DNA of 64,000 bases from Isochrysis galbana (Eukaryota; Haptophyta; Isochrysidales; Isochrysidaceae), in contig CM030942.1 of NCBI GenBank assembly GCA_018136815.1, forward strand, positions 2,007,171 through 2,071,170. The letters run 5' to 3'. This document shows positions 17,991 through 29,014 of the stretch, one piece after another. Below the pieces are notes generated by a model. The model searched no databases. It was given only the letters and a program-made list of their open reading frames with translations, and was not told the DNA's origin. How positions within the stretch are numbered: position 1 is the first letter of the stretch; each line of letters opens with the position of its first letter. The position numbers and the translations under genes were made by a program.

Positions 17991-20139
17991 AGTGCGGGTT
18001 GCGCCAGATGGGTTGCGAGAGAGCGCCTTCGCGCGAGAGCCTTGAGGGTTGGATTTCTAGGTCCCTGAAGTTTTGTAGGGCCTCCTTCCAGAAGGTCGGG
18101 AGTGCCGGGTTGCCCATGAGGCTTCCCGTGAGCGTTTTTATTGGTACCGTGGAGAGGACAGCGCCCCTCCCTAGTCCTGTACGACAGAACCATGCGTCTA
18201 GTGCGTGCTTCCAGATCGCTTTTCGTGCATTTAAGTAGTTTAGAATCCGTTTGGATTGGAGGGCTTTTATATGAGTTTGCCAGTGTAGGAGCCCTAGCCC
18301 CAATGTCCTGGTCGCGCTCGTTGCGTGGTATGTGGCGTAGTTTGGGTGTGTGATCCATTTGTATTGCTTCCGGGTGTGTGGGCTTGTCCAGAGGACCGCA
18401 TCCGCGGCTCTTTGGATTCTCCTGTGAAACCATTTCGGAGCGGCCAGCGTTTGTAGCCAGTATCTCGGTGTTCCGTAAATAATGAAGTTTACAACATTGG
18501 CCCTCCCAAATATCGTCATGTATCCGGTAGCCGGCGCTAGCTTGATAGCTTTTTCGTCGATTTTGTCAGCTAGCTTCACCCAGAAGGGTTTGAGCGCCTC
18601 CGGCGCTCCTAGGGGCATGCCTAGTATCGTTAGATATTCGCTGTTGTCAATCCAATTATATTTCCGCATGTCCCACGGGGGCTTGCGGGTCCTTTGCGCT
18701 CCCATCCGGATCCCTTGGAACTTGCTTTCATTCGTTTTCCCCCCTGTGGCTCTTTCGTGTAGTTTTACCCAATATAGGGATCTTTTCATGCTTTTGTAGT
18801 CCCTGGCTATTAGCGCTGTATCGTCAGCGAACTGGCTGATCTTCAGATTGTACCCATTGAGGTCTACTCCCGCTATGTCTTCGTCTCCGTTTATGGCTCG
18901 GGTGAGTGCCTCCGTTGTAAGCAGGAATGTAAGCGGGGATAGCGGGCATCCTTGCGGCATTCCGCTTCCCACGGTAAAGGGATAGCTTCTTCCCCCGTTG
19001 GTCTTGATCGTTCTTATCGGCCGGGCGTTTTCGCTGGTGAGCGCTTTGGCGAGTGTTTGGAAGTTCGGGCCGAAGTTGAGGAGTTTCAGGGCCAGGTGAT
19101 AAAACTCCCAACTGACCCTATCGAACGCTTTTTCCCAATCAAGGGCCAGTAATACGCCCGGTTCGCCGGTCTCATCTAGGTATGCTCTCGTGAGTTGGAG
19201 TAAGTGTGTGGCCTCGCTAATGAGCCGTCTTGGCACGAACCCTAATTGGTTTTCCGATATTATTCTACCTATGACTTTGCCTAGCCTATTGGTTAGGATT
19301 TTGGCTAGGATTTTGTAGTCGCTTTGTAGTAGCGTAATGGGCCTGTAATTTCGCGGGTCTCGCGCGTCACCTTTTTTGTATAGTAGGATTATGTCGCCCT
19401 CTCGCATCGTGTACGCTAGCGTTCCCGTGTCCAGCGCTAGGTTATACAGTCTAGTCAGTATCGGCGCAGCTATCTTGTCGTGTGCTTTGTATATTTCCGC
19501 CGGGAGTCCGTCCGGGCCCGCGCTTTTGCCGGGGCCTATGCTTCGGATAGCCTGTAGCGTTTCTTCGACGTCTATGCGGCCTTCAGTGCGGCTCTTGTCC
19601 AGGTCACTGAGGGGGCGTTTTGTCAGCGCGGCCTCTAAGTCCGGGACTCTGTGTGCTTCTTTGGGGGAGTATAGCCACACGTAGTATCTCCGGAACTCTC
19701 TCCGGATGGCTTGGTCCGAGACTACGGTCTCGTCTTCTGAGTGGGCTGGTTGGTCCCAGTTTTCGGTTCGGAATAGCTCGGTGACGTTGGATTTCCATCT
19801 ACGCGTCTTAAGTTGCGCGAAGAATTCTTTCGAGTGTAGGTCCTCCCGCCGGAGCTGGCGGTGTAGCGGGAGATCCTTCAGTGGGACCTTGCTGCGGGCT
19901 TCCGCAAGCTCTTTTTGTGTCTGGGCTATGGCCAGCGTTAGTTTCGCGTCCGGTCCTTGTTTCGCTAGCTGAATGTTCAGCCTCGCGGCTTTCAGTTCCA
20001 GGGCGGATTGTATTGAGGGTTGCTTCCTGGCCGCAGTTTCTTCCCTTAGGAATGTGGCCATGTGGTTTTTCGTGTTTTCCCACACGGTCTCTGGGTTCTC
20101 TCCGCGGTCCATCTTCCGTGCAGCGCTCTGCAGGAGCAT
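17929..20139 (-). CDS. LINE reverse transcriptase (736-aa ORF of copy B)
   Basis: This is a non-LTR reverse transcriptase with the expected motif order: IGPGKSAGPDGLPAEIYK, NYRPITLLQSDYKILAKI, LLALDWEKAFDRVSWEF, GSGMPQGCPLSPLTFLL and the catalytic ISQFADDTALIAR. A thumb region and RT-distal block follow (ALDAWFCRTGLGRGAVLST). The ORF leaves the true frame at its C-terminus, after NPHFPPP, because of a frameshift at the G8 run near 17976-17983. The family continues with AIRAAW in the next frame. The N-terminal 130 residues are a charged helical linker. The palm itself looks intact, so loss of activity rests on the frameshifts on either side. Confidence 0.9.
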   Translation of the reverse strand: MLLQSAARKMDRGENPETVWENTKNHMATFLREETAARKQPSIQSALELKAARLNIQLAKQGPDAKLTLAIAQTQKELAEARSKVPLKDLPLHRQLRREDLHSKEFFAQLKTRRWKSNVTELFRTENWDQPAHSEDETVVSDQAIRREFRRYYVWLYSPKEAHRVPDLEAALTKRPLSDLDKSRTEGRIDVEETLQAIRSIGPGKSAGPDGLPAEIYKAHDKIAAPILTRLYNLALDTGTLAYTMREGDIILLYKKGDARDPRNYRPITLLQSDYKILAKILTNRLGKVIGRIISENQLGFVPRRLISEATHLLQLTRAYLDETGEPGVLLALDWEKAFDRVSWEFYHLALKLLNFGPNFQTLAKALTSENARPIRTIKTNGGRSYPFTVGSGMPQGCPLSPLTFLLTTEALTRAINGDEDIAGVDLNGYNLKISQFADDTALIARDYKSMKRSLYWVKLHERATGGKTNESKFQGIRMGAQRTRKPPWDMRKYNWIDNSEYLTILGMPLGAPEALKPFWVKLADKIDEKAIKLAPATGYMTIFGRANVVNFIIYGTPRYWLQTLAAPKWFHRRIQRAADAVLWTSPHTRKQYKWITHPNYATYHATSATRTLGLGLLHWQTHIKALQSKRILNYLNARKAIWKHALDAWFCRTGLGRGAVLSTVPIKTLTGSLMGNPALPTFWKEALQNFRDLEIQPSRLSREGALSQPIWRNPHFPPPRFAPRGRECGRHCTRT

Positions 20140-21209
20140 TTCTATCAGCTTCTTTGGTCGAATCGGCGTCCTGGTTTATATCCCGGGGTCTCGAATGTTG
20201 CGAGGACCGGGAGGTGGTCCGATGCGGCTCTTCCCGAGAATAGGTCCGGGCTGGGCCCGTGCTTCTGCCATTGGAAGGTGTCCATGTCGATGCTGTGGTA
20301 CAGCCTGTCGATCCTAGTGTGGATCGTGGCCGCCATTCTTGTGTATCCCGTGTCGGGGGCTAAACGCATTGTGTAGTGAACGTCTCGGAGCCGGCAGCTT
20401 TTGGCCGCCTCTTTCCACTTCTCCCCGTGTGCGTTTTGGTATATCGCTGCGCCCGTTCGTCGGGTGTCTTTCTCGCCGTCTTCTACGCTGTTGAAGTCCC
20501 CCCCGATCAGGGTTGGGGTCGTGTCGAGGGTGGCTAGTTTGTTTTTGATCTTCGCTATCTGCCCTTCTCGGGTAGTCTCCCTCCTGGTGGAAGGACAATT
20601 CGTACGTTGCATCCGACTCCGTGTAGCCATGCTCTTCATCTGAGGGTGGCTCCTGCGTGGCAGGGGCGGTCGGGAGTGGTGAGGCCGAGGGGGGGTCCGA
20701 GCGAGCAGTTGGCAGAGGAGTGTGATGTGTGCCCCAAGACACATCCCAGCAGTTTCCCTTCTGTGTGGTCTCGTGTTGTAGTGTTGGTGGGTCGGTGTCA
20801 TTGTGCGTATTGATGTTGATGTTGGATTTGTGCCCATAAGGGCCACCCGGACTCGGGCCGCGCTGCCGAGGCAGCGCGGCCGTCCCCAGGATGGGAGAGG
20901 CTTCTGCCATAAGGCATGCCTGGTGGCTGAGTGGTTCGTCTTGGGTGGTGCTGGCTCTCTGTCCTCCACAGCTTGTGGCCCACCATGAGGTGCATGGTGG
21001 GCCACATGGCTGCTGTGGCTGGTGTGGCCGGGGCCACGGGCCGTGCGGCGCGACCGGGGTCGCGCTCACCTGCTCGGCCTCTACGGGTGGACGCGGTCGC
21101 TTCGCCAGCGACAGCTCCATATGGGTGCTGGGGGGGCGCCCGCGGCGGGGGACCCGAAGGAGAGGTGTGGAGTGGCGGCGCGCTCCATGGCGACCAACTA
21201 TAAAGTTAG

Positions 21210-21973
21210 TTGGATGTTTGTGTTTTGAGAAGCAGAAGCAGAGGAGATGTACAGGCAAGCACAGCAGCACAGCTCAAGGAACAGGCGAGGCAGCGGGGAG
21301 CGGGGAGCAAACAGGTGGCCGACGGCGAGGCGCAAATAACGGCACGGCGGCACGGCTTGCCGCCCATTTGGCATGCGACACGTTGTGCGATGTGTGTAAG
21401 TAAAAGTAACTGTGGCTCTGGTCCGTGCCCCTGGAGAGGAGAGAGGCTTTGTTTCGCTTTCATGCAATGTTGTACGAGTTGTGGTTGTGAGAATTGAGGA
21501 GAGGAATGTCCAAGAAGAGAGCGAGTGTGTGAAGCTGCAAAGGTCTACAGGTTCCGCCGATCGTGTGTTGTGCGCCTGAAGATCTAGTAATTGCGTAGTT
21601 GTAGTTGCTTTTGTTGCCCCCCAGCCCTCCATCTCCATGCCTGTCCATGAAGCTCCTGTTTCCGCGCGTGTTCGCACCTAAAATGTCACTGTGAGTCACC
21701 ATCTAAACCATTTCGAATAAGAAGCACATGTCGGCGAGGGGAATCACATGGGACAACTTCCATCCAGTGGGAACGGGTTCCAGATGTTTTAGGGCCGAAT
21801 TTTACATTAACCTATCGAAAAGCGTCTTGTCCAAGAAGCGCCAGCCTCTACCCTACTACTACTACTCTAGAGTAGGAGTACTCCTAGTGACTTTCGTCTT
21901 CCTCTCTCCGGTCCGTCCCGCTCTCTCGTCGCGGTTCCCCAACCACGCGGCGCGCGGCAGCCGTCGTCGCGCT
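21210..21973. other. Upstream region of the plastid-type membrane protein
   Basis: No convincing gene. A perfect 14-base palindrome CTACTCTAGAGTAG lies at about 21859-21872, and a C/T-rich stretch (21896-21930) precedes the preferred start codon. Confidence 0.35.
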
Positions 21974-22600
21974 ATGCTGCCCGCCGGCTTCGCCATGGGC
22001 GTCGTGCTCTCGGCGGCTTTGCTGCCCACTGCGCCACCACCGACCAGGGCCGGCTCGCCGTGCATGATGGCAAAGAAGCCCTTCAAGGGCGGCCGGCTCG
22101 ACGACTTCCTCGCGGCGGGTGAAGCCGAGGCACGCTTCGGACCTGGCAGGTATGCTGCTGTCGCAGAGGACGCATGGAGAATCGAGGCGAAGCGCGAGAA
22201 GAGCAAGGCAGATATGGAACGCAGTCTGGAGCTGTACAACCTCCAAAAGACCCAGTGGCTCAGTGACCACGTCTTCATCTCTCTCCTGGGCGTCGCCTTT
22301 GTCTGGAGCATCAGCAGTCTGCTGGCGACACAGAGTTTCGCCTTTGGCGCCTTTTTCGGCGGATTCTACGTGTTTCTCAAGCAACGAGAGGTCGATGCTT
22401 GGAACCCGAAGACCGTCGAGGAAGCTCGTAGGGCACCGCCTGCGCTCGTCATGCCGGCTATCATGATGCTGGCAGTCGCCAAGAATCCTGACAACCTCAT
22501 GATCATTCCAACACTCGCGGGCTTCTTCATGCAAAAGATTTCCGCGGTTGGCCAGCTAGTGTACGACTTCGATGCGGCACTTGAGAAGAAGAGCCGATGA
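21974..22600 (+). CDS. Predicted plastid-targeted multi-pass membrane protein (possibly ATP-synthase-protein-I-like)
   Basis: 208 aa if translation starts at 21974. The frame is open further up, to an ATG at 21728, but that stretch is poorly protein-like. From 21974 the product begins with a hydrophobic signal-like segment (MLPAGFAMGVVLSAALLPTA), then an Arg-containing, low-acid stretch (TRAGSPCMMAKKPFKGG). This two-part layout is typical of plastid proteins in algae with secondary plastids. A charged helix (about 45-85) is followed by two adjacent membrane segments (HVFISLLGVAFVWSISSLLA; SFAFGAFFGGFYVFL) and one or two more (ALVMPAIMMLAVA; LMIIPTLAGFFM). The topology resembles the Atp1/UncI-like CGL160 family that assists CF1Fo assembly, but no signature residue confirms it. 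Single exon. Confidence 0.65.
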   Translation: MLPAGFAMGVVLSAALLPTAPPPTRAGSPCMMAKKPFKGGRLDDFLAAGEAEARFGPGRYAAVAEDAWRIEAKREKSKADMERSLELYNLQKTQWLSDHVFISLLGVAFVWSISSLLATQSFAFGAFFGGFYVFLKQREVDAWNPKTVEEARRAPPALVMPAIMMLAVAKNPDNLMIIPTLAGFFMQKISAVGQLVYDFDAALEKKSR

Positions 22601-23681
22601 TAAATCCCATGGTTGTCTGACACTCCCACCATCTCTGCATCTTCATCCGAGCAGAAGTGGCTTCGTTATGCCGGGAATGCTGAAGAGACGCATAGGTAGT
22701 GAAGTGCTTCGTGCACACTAGCATCACTTGCAGTTGGGTGGTTCGACAGCGAAGGGTTTGAAATTTGTTCGGAACGAACTCTGGAAGAATTTGAGAATGC
22801 TGACCAATGCACTCTCACGGCTAGTGTGTACAAGTGTGATGTGGCATGATCTTACGACCTCTGCCGCTTACCTATCCCCTCATCCCCTTATAGTCGTCTA
22901 CATGGAGATAAGGAGATTGTCATTCTAAAATAGAACAAAACCACCCATGCCGCCTACCGGACGGGTGGCCTCGCGCGGTCTGAGAGAATGAGAAAGGGAG
23001 AGAGACCGTGCGTGGTCGCCACTCTCCACCTGGAGAATAAGAGAAAGTAGCAAGGGATACTTGAAAGAAGAGAGGGGGAAATGCGGGGCAGCCGGAAGGA
23101 CCGACCGACTCTCTCTGCTTCTTCCTCTCAGCACAGCAGAGAGCTCCCTTCTCTTCTTCCTCTGCGAGTCTCCTCCCGTTGTCGCCTCCTCTATTCTGCC
23201 ACCTTGCCGGCTTGTTTCTCTCTTCGCGTCTTTGTCCGTACCGCTGCTCCCTCTCTCCGAAGCTACGAGAACAACAAAAATGAGAAAATGCGAAGACCAG
23301 AGGGAAAATGACAGAAGAAATGGGGAGTCGATCGATGTCAACTTCGGAAAGTGACGGAATGTGGAAGAGGAGAGAGGCCGACGTAGACCAAATAAACAAG
23401 CCGTTCATTCTTGTGTTCTTGCTCTGTCCCCGTTTGAGGAGAAGAGAGGAGAGGAGAGGAGAGGAGAGAGGAGGGAAAAGAGGGGGAGGGAGGGGAGGGG
23501 GAGGGGGCGACCAGTGCGCGGCGGGTGGCGGGCGACCAGGACGAGGGGGGGGCGGGGGGGGAAGAGGGAGAGAGAGAGGGAGAGGGAGAGAGAGCGAGGG
23601 GGGAGGGAGGGAGGGAGGGGGAGGGAGAAAGGGAGAGGGAGAGAAAGGTCGGCTGGGGAGTGAGCTTTGCGAGTGTGTTAG
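22601..23681. promoter_or_regulatory. Intergenic region with purine-rich tract before the RPGRIP1L-like gene
   Basis: 22601-22920 is an ordinary 3' flank. 23440-23650 is about 210 bases of almost pure G/A on the plus strand (GGGAGAGAGA, GGGAGGGAGG types), ending about 30 bases before the ATG at 23682. Short ORFs here are low-complexity artefacts. Confidence 0.4.
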
Positions 23682-26600
23682 ATGTCGTCTCGTCCCGTCT
23701 CTCGCGCGACCGCGCGCGCGCGCGATGCCCACGACGAGCTGATTAAGCTGCAGGAGGAGAACGCTGCGCTCAAGCGCCACAACCTCGAGCAGGGAGAGAA
23801 GATGAGGCAGCTCGGGGTGCAGATGCAGCGGATCCGGGCGGACATGGCGTCGTCAGGGGGCATGGGCAAGGACGTACCCCTCGCTGAACGCGCTCGTGCC
23901 GCGCAGCTCGCTGCCAAGGACGAGAAGATCGCACAGCTCCAGATGGAGCTCGCGCAGCGGGACGCGGCGAACCGAAAGCTTGCGCAGCAGCTCGCGCTGT
24001 ACAAGCAGACGAGCACTGTGGGCGGTCGCAGCGGTGGGCGGTCCAGCTCGGCCCGGCCTGCTCTCAAGAAGCGGCCACCCAACATCCCCGTGCCTGCCGC
24101 TCCGGCAGCGTTCCGACCAAGGCCAGGGTCCGCGCGCTCATCGCGCGATGCTTTCCAAGCGCCCAGAACACCCCCTCGATCTCCGCCGCCGCAGCGGACT
24201 GCGGCGGCGGACCTGGCCGACCCAGAGGCGCTCACTCGGCTGGCTTCAGCAGCGGCGGTCACCGCGCTCGGCGAGGGGGTTGAGGGTGAGGCAGGTCAGC
24301 TCAGTGCCCTCTTGAAGATGCTGCAGGAGAAGGACCGCCAGATTGAGGAAATGCGCAAGCAGAACGTGCCGCCGACCGCATCAGAACCGGGCTCCGCAGC
24401 CGAGGCGATCGCAGCCACCGCACGAGTCGCACCGCCTGGTGCCTGCGTGCCTTCCGGCACAGGGTCATCGGAGACTGTACAGATGCTGGAGCTCCGTCGA
24501 TCGCTCAAAGAGAGAACCGCTCAGCTGACACTGCTCACCCAGCGCTATGATCACTTGAATGGTCGTTTCGAGGCAGTGCGCGCCAACCACGAAAAGGTCC
24601 TAGCACAAATGAACGATCTGAATCGGATCATCCGCGATGAACGGACCGAGAACACGCGGCTACGCCAAGACGTGCAACGCCTTCAGATCGTGCAGGTACG
24701 TGGCGGGCATCCGCTCATTCCGTGCATTGCCAGGCAACGTGCCTAGCGGCTGGTCCATTGCGCTCCCTGCTCGCACCGGGCCGACGAGCAACAAATAGGA
24801 CATCCCCCCCGGCGCACGCGCCCTGTCACTGTGCCGCAGGAGACCGCCGACGAGACCAAACTTGTGATGGAACAGCTGCGCTCGGAGAAGATTGCGCTCG
24901 AAGAGGAGAACCGGCGAGTCCTTGCTAGAGTATTTTCGGAGGATGAAGCAAGTGAGCTCTCCGTTGCTCGGCAACAAGTCATCCAGCGGGACGCAGAGAT
25001 CAAGAGGCTCAAGTCCAAGCTCAAGGAAGCCGAGGATAAGGCGAAGATCTCCGCCGACGCGAATGCCGCCTCAGACACGCGGCTGGCTGCAGCTCACGGT
25101 GAGCGTGACTCAGCAAAACGATCCCTGCATCGTGCGCAAGCGGAGCTCAATCAGCGCCAGCAAGAGATCGAGGCACTTGAGAGGCGCGTGGCGCACCTGG
25201 TCGGCGACATGGGCGTGAGCCCTCAGCACCTTGAGCAAGCCTTGGCAATAGTGCGGGATACCGAACAAGGTGCAGTTGGCAACGCCCAACTGCTGTATTG
25301 CGGCGGCAGCGGTGCGCCTGCACCCGCGAGCGCTGCACACCGTGACGTGGCAGCCGCCAGCGCCGTTGCAGAGAGCCATGGCCAACGCTTCGGTGAGACG
25401 TCGCGTCGCTTGCACGAAACGGACCTCTCGAAGCTCGGCTTGCCGCCATTTGCTAAGAAGCAGGTGCACGAGATCCTGATCCAGAACAACGAGCTCAACA
25501 TGCAACTTGAGAAAACTGAGTCGCTACTGAAGATATCGCAACGGTTGGCGGACACCCTGCGCGCCGAGCTGGACGCGACCAAACGGCGAGAAGCGGAGGA
25601 GCGTGCTCGGCTGCAGAAGCAGCTGGCGCTGCGCACGCAAGAGCTCACTTCAGCCACGCGAAACGCGTTGCGACACTCCGAGATGGTTTCGGCGATGGAG
25701 GCACAGCGCAAGGACTACCTCGCCGGCCGCATGCCCCGCGCCCCACTCTTGCCGCACGCCCATGATGTCGAGTCAATCGCCGGCTCCATCATTTCGGAGG
25801 GGACACACTCGGAGCTCGATGTCGGACCCGATGAGAACATGTTTGAGCTGCGGGTCGTCTCCGCTTCGCTCAATGCCGACTATTTTGGCGCGCTACCCTC
25901 CACCTTTGTATCCATGGACTTCTTCCAGCACGACACGCAGGCGACGCCCATGCGGCAAGGCTTGCAGCCGGAGTTTGATTTCACAGCCCAGTACGTCCTC
26001 TCAGTGGATGACCTCTTCTTGCACTACCTCGCAACGGCTGCGATGCGCCTCGAGCTTAACCAGTCCTGGGGTGTGGAGTGTCAGGTGCGGGGGAGCCATC
26101 GCGGCGACCATGGCGTGCCCTTCCACGCTGCCTGTGTTTCCAGCCGCTGTGCCCTCACCCGCAACCCGCAGTGAGCCTCGGATAGGGAGCCTCGTGTGTG
26201 CCCTGCCGCGGTAGGCGTTGTGCCCTATTGTGACGTGCCATTACTCGCATGTGCAGGTGGTCGCCATGTGCGACGTCCCTCTGCGCGAATTGCTGCAGTC
26301 TCCTCGTGGGAAGGTTTCCAAGTACGTCCAGCTCGTGTCGGTCACGCCGCCGGCTCGCGCTGGTGATGCGCCCCCGGCGCCGCGTCCTGTAGGCTCCTTA
26401 GTCTTTGCGATGCGCATGCGTCGGCGCATCGACGTGGCAACTTCAGCCTTCCTGCAACAATTCCCCGACGTCGCCTCGCTGGCCCTCACGCCAGTGTTGC
26501 CAGGCCAGCGAGACAAGGAGGTCGTCATCACAATCGTGCAGGCAACAGCGCTCCGCCTTCGTGCGCATGGGCTGCGCGCGTTGCCCTACGTCCACTTCGA

Positions 26601-27532
26601 GTTCTACGACTTTGGAGAACAGGAGACGGCCACCTCTAGTGGCTCCGACCCGCGCTTCGAGCAGGAGTTCCGCTTTGCCATCGATCTAGACGCCAATCTC
26701 AACGAATACCTCAAGCAAGAGGTGATCCGCTTCTCCGTCTTCGATGAAAATGAGGATGATGCCGCTGGCCTTCTCGGCTTTGGTACTCTCCCTCTAGGTC
26801 GGCTACTGACCAACCCGCGGCTCGATGAGGAGTTGCCGCTCCAGGACGCTAGTCTCCAGCCGGCTGGAAACCTCTCCGTGCGAATCGAGCTTCGCGACTC
26901 CTCGCAGCCTCGGCCAATATCGCTGAAGCGAAGTTGTATCACCGACACGGACTCTGCGGCCGCAGCCATCCAATCCGCCTACCGCGGACGCATCGTCCGC
27001 CGTGACAAAGGTGGTGCGGCAGAAAAGGGTGCCGACATCTCCTTGCGTCTCTTTCGTCTTGAGCTCCATGGCGGCGCAATGGAAGACTCCTACTCGGCCG
27101 CTTGGGTCGAGATTGACTTGCTCGACCTCACGCCCGCACCGCTGAAGACTAAACAAGCGCGGCTGCGTGAAGCGGGGTGCAGCTTCGACTTTTCGCATAC
27201 GTTGCCAGTGAAAAGCGGTGGCTCGGCTGCCGCAGCACTTCGGCGTGCACTCGAAGCCACCGACGACAAGGAGTCGGACGTCTTTTTCAATCTTATGGGC
27301 GTTACTCCCTCGGGCGCGTCCAAACTGATCGGCAACGCCTACTTGAATATCAAGGAACTCTGGACCACTGGGACGGACCTGGACGAGGCCACGATACCTG
27401 TTCGCGGCGCACAAGCCGAGCGTCCCATCGGGTCGCTCGTTCTCTCGGCGTCTGTGGTCGCTGCGTGCCATCGCGCTATTGCGGCGAGCTCTGTGCGCAT
27501 TGACGTTCGCGAGGTCTCCCTCAGCGATCCCA
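23682..27532 (+). CDS. RPGRIP1L: RPGRIP1L-like (NPHP8) ciliary transition-zone protein, 3' end in assembly gap
   Basis: Exons 23682-24695, 24840-26084 and 26257 into the N gap, both introns GT-AG and phase 0; at least 1178 aa are visible. Residues 1-560 are mostly coiled coil with a Ser/Pro/Arg-rich break at about 120-180. A first C2-type domain (about 669-780) contains FDFTAQYVLSVDDLFLHYL, a close match to the RPGRIP1/RPGRIP1L C2 signature. The second C2 domain (about 840-930) has PYVHFEFYDF, SDPRFEQEFRF and FSVFDENEDDAAGLLGFG. An IQ-like motif (AAAIQSAYRGRIVRR) lies at about 985. A third C2-like region (about 1015-1170), in the position of the RPGR-interacting domain, precedes the gap. In animals and green algae this protein anchors the MKS/NPHP complex at the transition zone, so the organism probably builds cilia. 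The IQ motif is not a standard part of the family as I know it. Confidence 0.9.
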
Positions 27533-27632
27533 NNNNNNNNNNNNNNNNNNNNNNNNNNNNNNNNNNNNNNNNNNNNNNNNNNNNNNNNNNNNNNNNNNNN
27601 NNNNNNNNNNNNNNNNNNNNNNNNNNNNNNNN
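27533..27632. other. Assembly gap (100 N)
   Basis: Exactly 100 Ns, the usual placeholder for a gap of unknown size. The RPGRIP1L-like frame is open on its left side. The sequence right of the gap reaches a stop within about 35 bases and is AT-rich, so the end of the gene cannot be placed. Confidence 0.97.
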
Positions 27633-27967
27633 CTCGGGAGCGGTCGCGTTGACCCTCCATCCATAGGTCAAAGGTCAAACTATAACAATAACAGTTAATA
27701 CATAATACTAATACTACTGCTAGGTGTATAAGTATAAATAGAGATCTATTTTGTCTATTGATGTAGACGTAGCAGAGGGCGGGGATGAGATATGTATAGC
27801 ACTCGCGGCCGGACAACCCATCCTACGCGAGACAGCGTAAAAGTGATGTTCGCCAGTGCGTCCTGTGCACAAGCACCCATGAGTCTTCTGGCTTCTGGTC
27901 GCCTTCCGCGGCGAACAAAATCCCAAGATACTTTATTGGTATTCCCGATCGCTTCGAGAATGCCCTT

Positions 27968-28040
27968 GGCTCTGTGGCCTAATGGATAAGGCGTCTGACT
28001 TCGGATCAGAAAATTGAGGGTTCGAGTCCCTCCAGAGTCG
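27968..28040 (+). tRNA. tRNA-Arg (anticodon TCG)
   Basis: 73 nt with acceptor stem GGCTCTG/CAGAGTC (one G-U pair) and discriminator G. The D arm is GGCCTAATGGATAAGGC, the anticodon stem-loop TCTGA-CTTCGGA-TCAGA with TCG at positions 34-36, and the T arm GAGGG-TTCGAGT-CCCTC. The internal A box (TGGCCTAATGG) and B box (GGTTCGAGTCC) are intact. The sequence is close to animal and plant cytosolic tRNA-Arg(TCG), which decodes CGA. There is no intron and no encoded CCA. Confidence 0.97.
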
Positions 28041-28042
28041 AA

Positions 28043-28048
28043 TTTTTT
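28043..28048 (+). terminator. RNA polymerase III terminator for tRNA-Arg
   Basis: A T6 run starts two bases after the tRNA, with a second T5 run at about 28052. Confidence 0.85.
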
Positions 28049-29014
28049 GTCGTTTTTGTCGTACGTTTTTCGGCCAAGCGCTCACGAGGCGTTTGGTTGC
28101 GCTGCGCCGCATCTGCTTATTTTTGTCGTGACAGCCTTCGCACACTTATTTTGCTCATTGTCAACTTGAACTAGACATCGGCCGCACCAATGCTGCTCCT
28201 TGTTCCGTAAGCCGTAACCACAACTAGAACTAGACATCGGCCGCACCAAAATCGTTCCACAGAGCCATCAAAACCTGGGTCGAAGGAGTTCTATGGACGA
28301 AGATGAACCCCCCACACAGGACGCAAAACACGGTGGATCAAACATCCCGAAATTCCCTTGCAAGTTGCAAGGGGACACAGATGAAGGCCCCCACCCACTG
28401 TCCACTGTGGCAAGAAAAGGGGGTCTGCCAACCACCAGCCACCGCCCCTCAAAAACAAAACCTAGGCCCTTCCTCTGGCTATGGCGATCTGGTCCGCAGC
28501 CTCTCCTCCGCTCCCGACTGTCAACTGCGAAAGGAGAGGGCCGGCCACGGCAATCTATTTGAAGTGAGGGGAAGAACTTACATCTCATCAGAAGGTGGAG
28601 GTCAGCGGCTTTTAACTTTTAACTGAGGGCGTCCATCTGGCTAAATCAACGATTTGGAGCCATTTTATCCACGAAAATGAAAAAAAAATCACCAAGGATC
28701 CACATAGGAGAAAGGGCAGTTTTCCCCGTTTCCTACGAACCTAAGCACTCCCGAGAGTCTCTCCCTCTCCTCCTCCTCTTCTTTTACAGTAAACACCTTC
28801 TTTATTATTATGATGCTAACTATCTCTCTCCCCACCCGTCCTCCACCCAGGCAGGCAGCGTCGGGGCATCGGCAGCCGGTAGCGCGAGCTCCTCCCTCCC
28901 TCCTAAGACCCGTAACAGGTTTGATTTTAGCAATCTGGATATCTGGTTGGAGTTCAGATTTGGTATCCAGATAGTATCCGGATACCTCTGGAGCTCGTTA
29001 GTCGTTAGGAATAT
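28049..29014. other. Gene-poor stretch with a 23-bp direct repeat
   Basis: A perfect 23-base direct repeat (core ACTAGACATCGGCCGCACCA) occurs at 28168-28190 and 28227-28249. Frames in 28290-28625 look accidental. 28895-28990 contains several GGATA/TATCC-type short inverted motifs. No gene is supported. Confidence 0.45.

Larger units (their letters stand above)
16318..21209 (-). mobile_element. LINE copy B, near full length but frameshifted
   Basis: The 5' end is near 21209 and shows the same hairpin as copy A (sense CTAACT-TTAT-AGTTGG, 21209-21194) right before ATGGAGCGCGCC. It is followed by the Pro/Arg-rich N-terminal region, the C-terminal half of an APE-type endonuclease (GGDFNSVEDG, SDHLPVLATF), a complete RT, and the RT-distal block with zinc finger. 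The 3' end has GAATATTAAAAGGG and oligo(T) in sense. Frameshifts occur between N-terminal region and endonuclease, between endonuclease and RT (about 20165) and at a G8 run (about 17976-17983), and a stop lies in the C-terminal region. Possible imperfect target duplication (GATTTGTTTTT at about 16312; GATGTTTGTGTTTT at 21214) is weak. Confidence 0.85.

Noticed and set aside
21728-21973. In-frame upstream start of the plastid-type membrane protein
   Set aside because: The added 82 residues lack protein-like composition, and the hydrophobic signal sequence starts cleanly at 21974.
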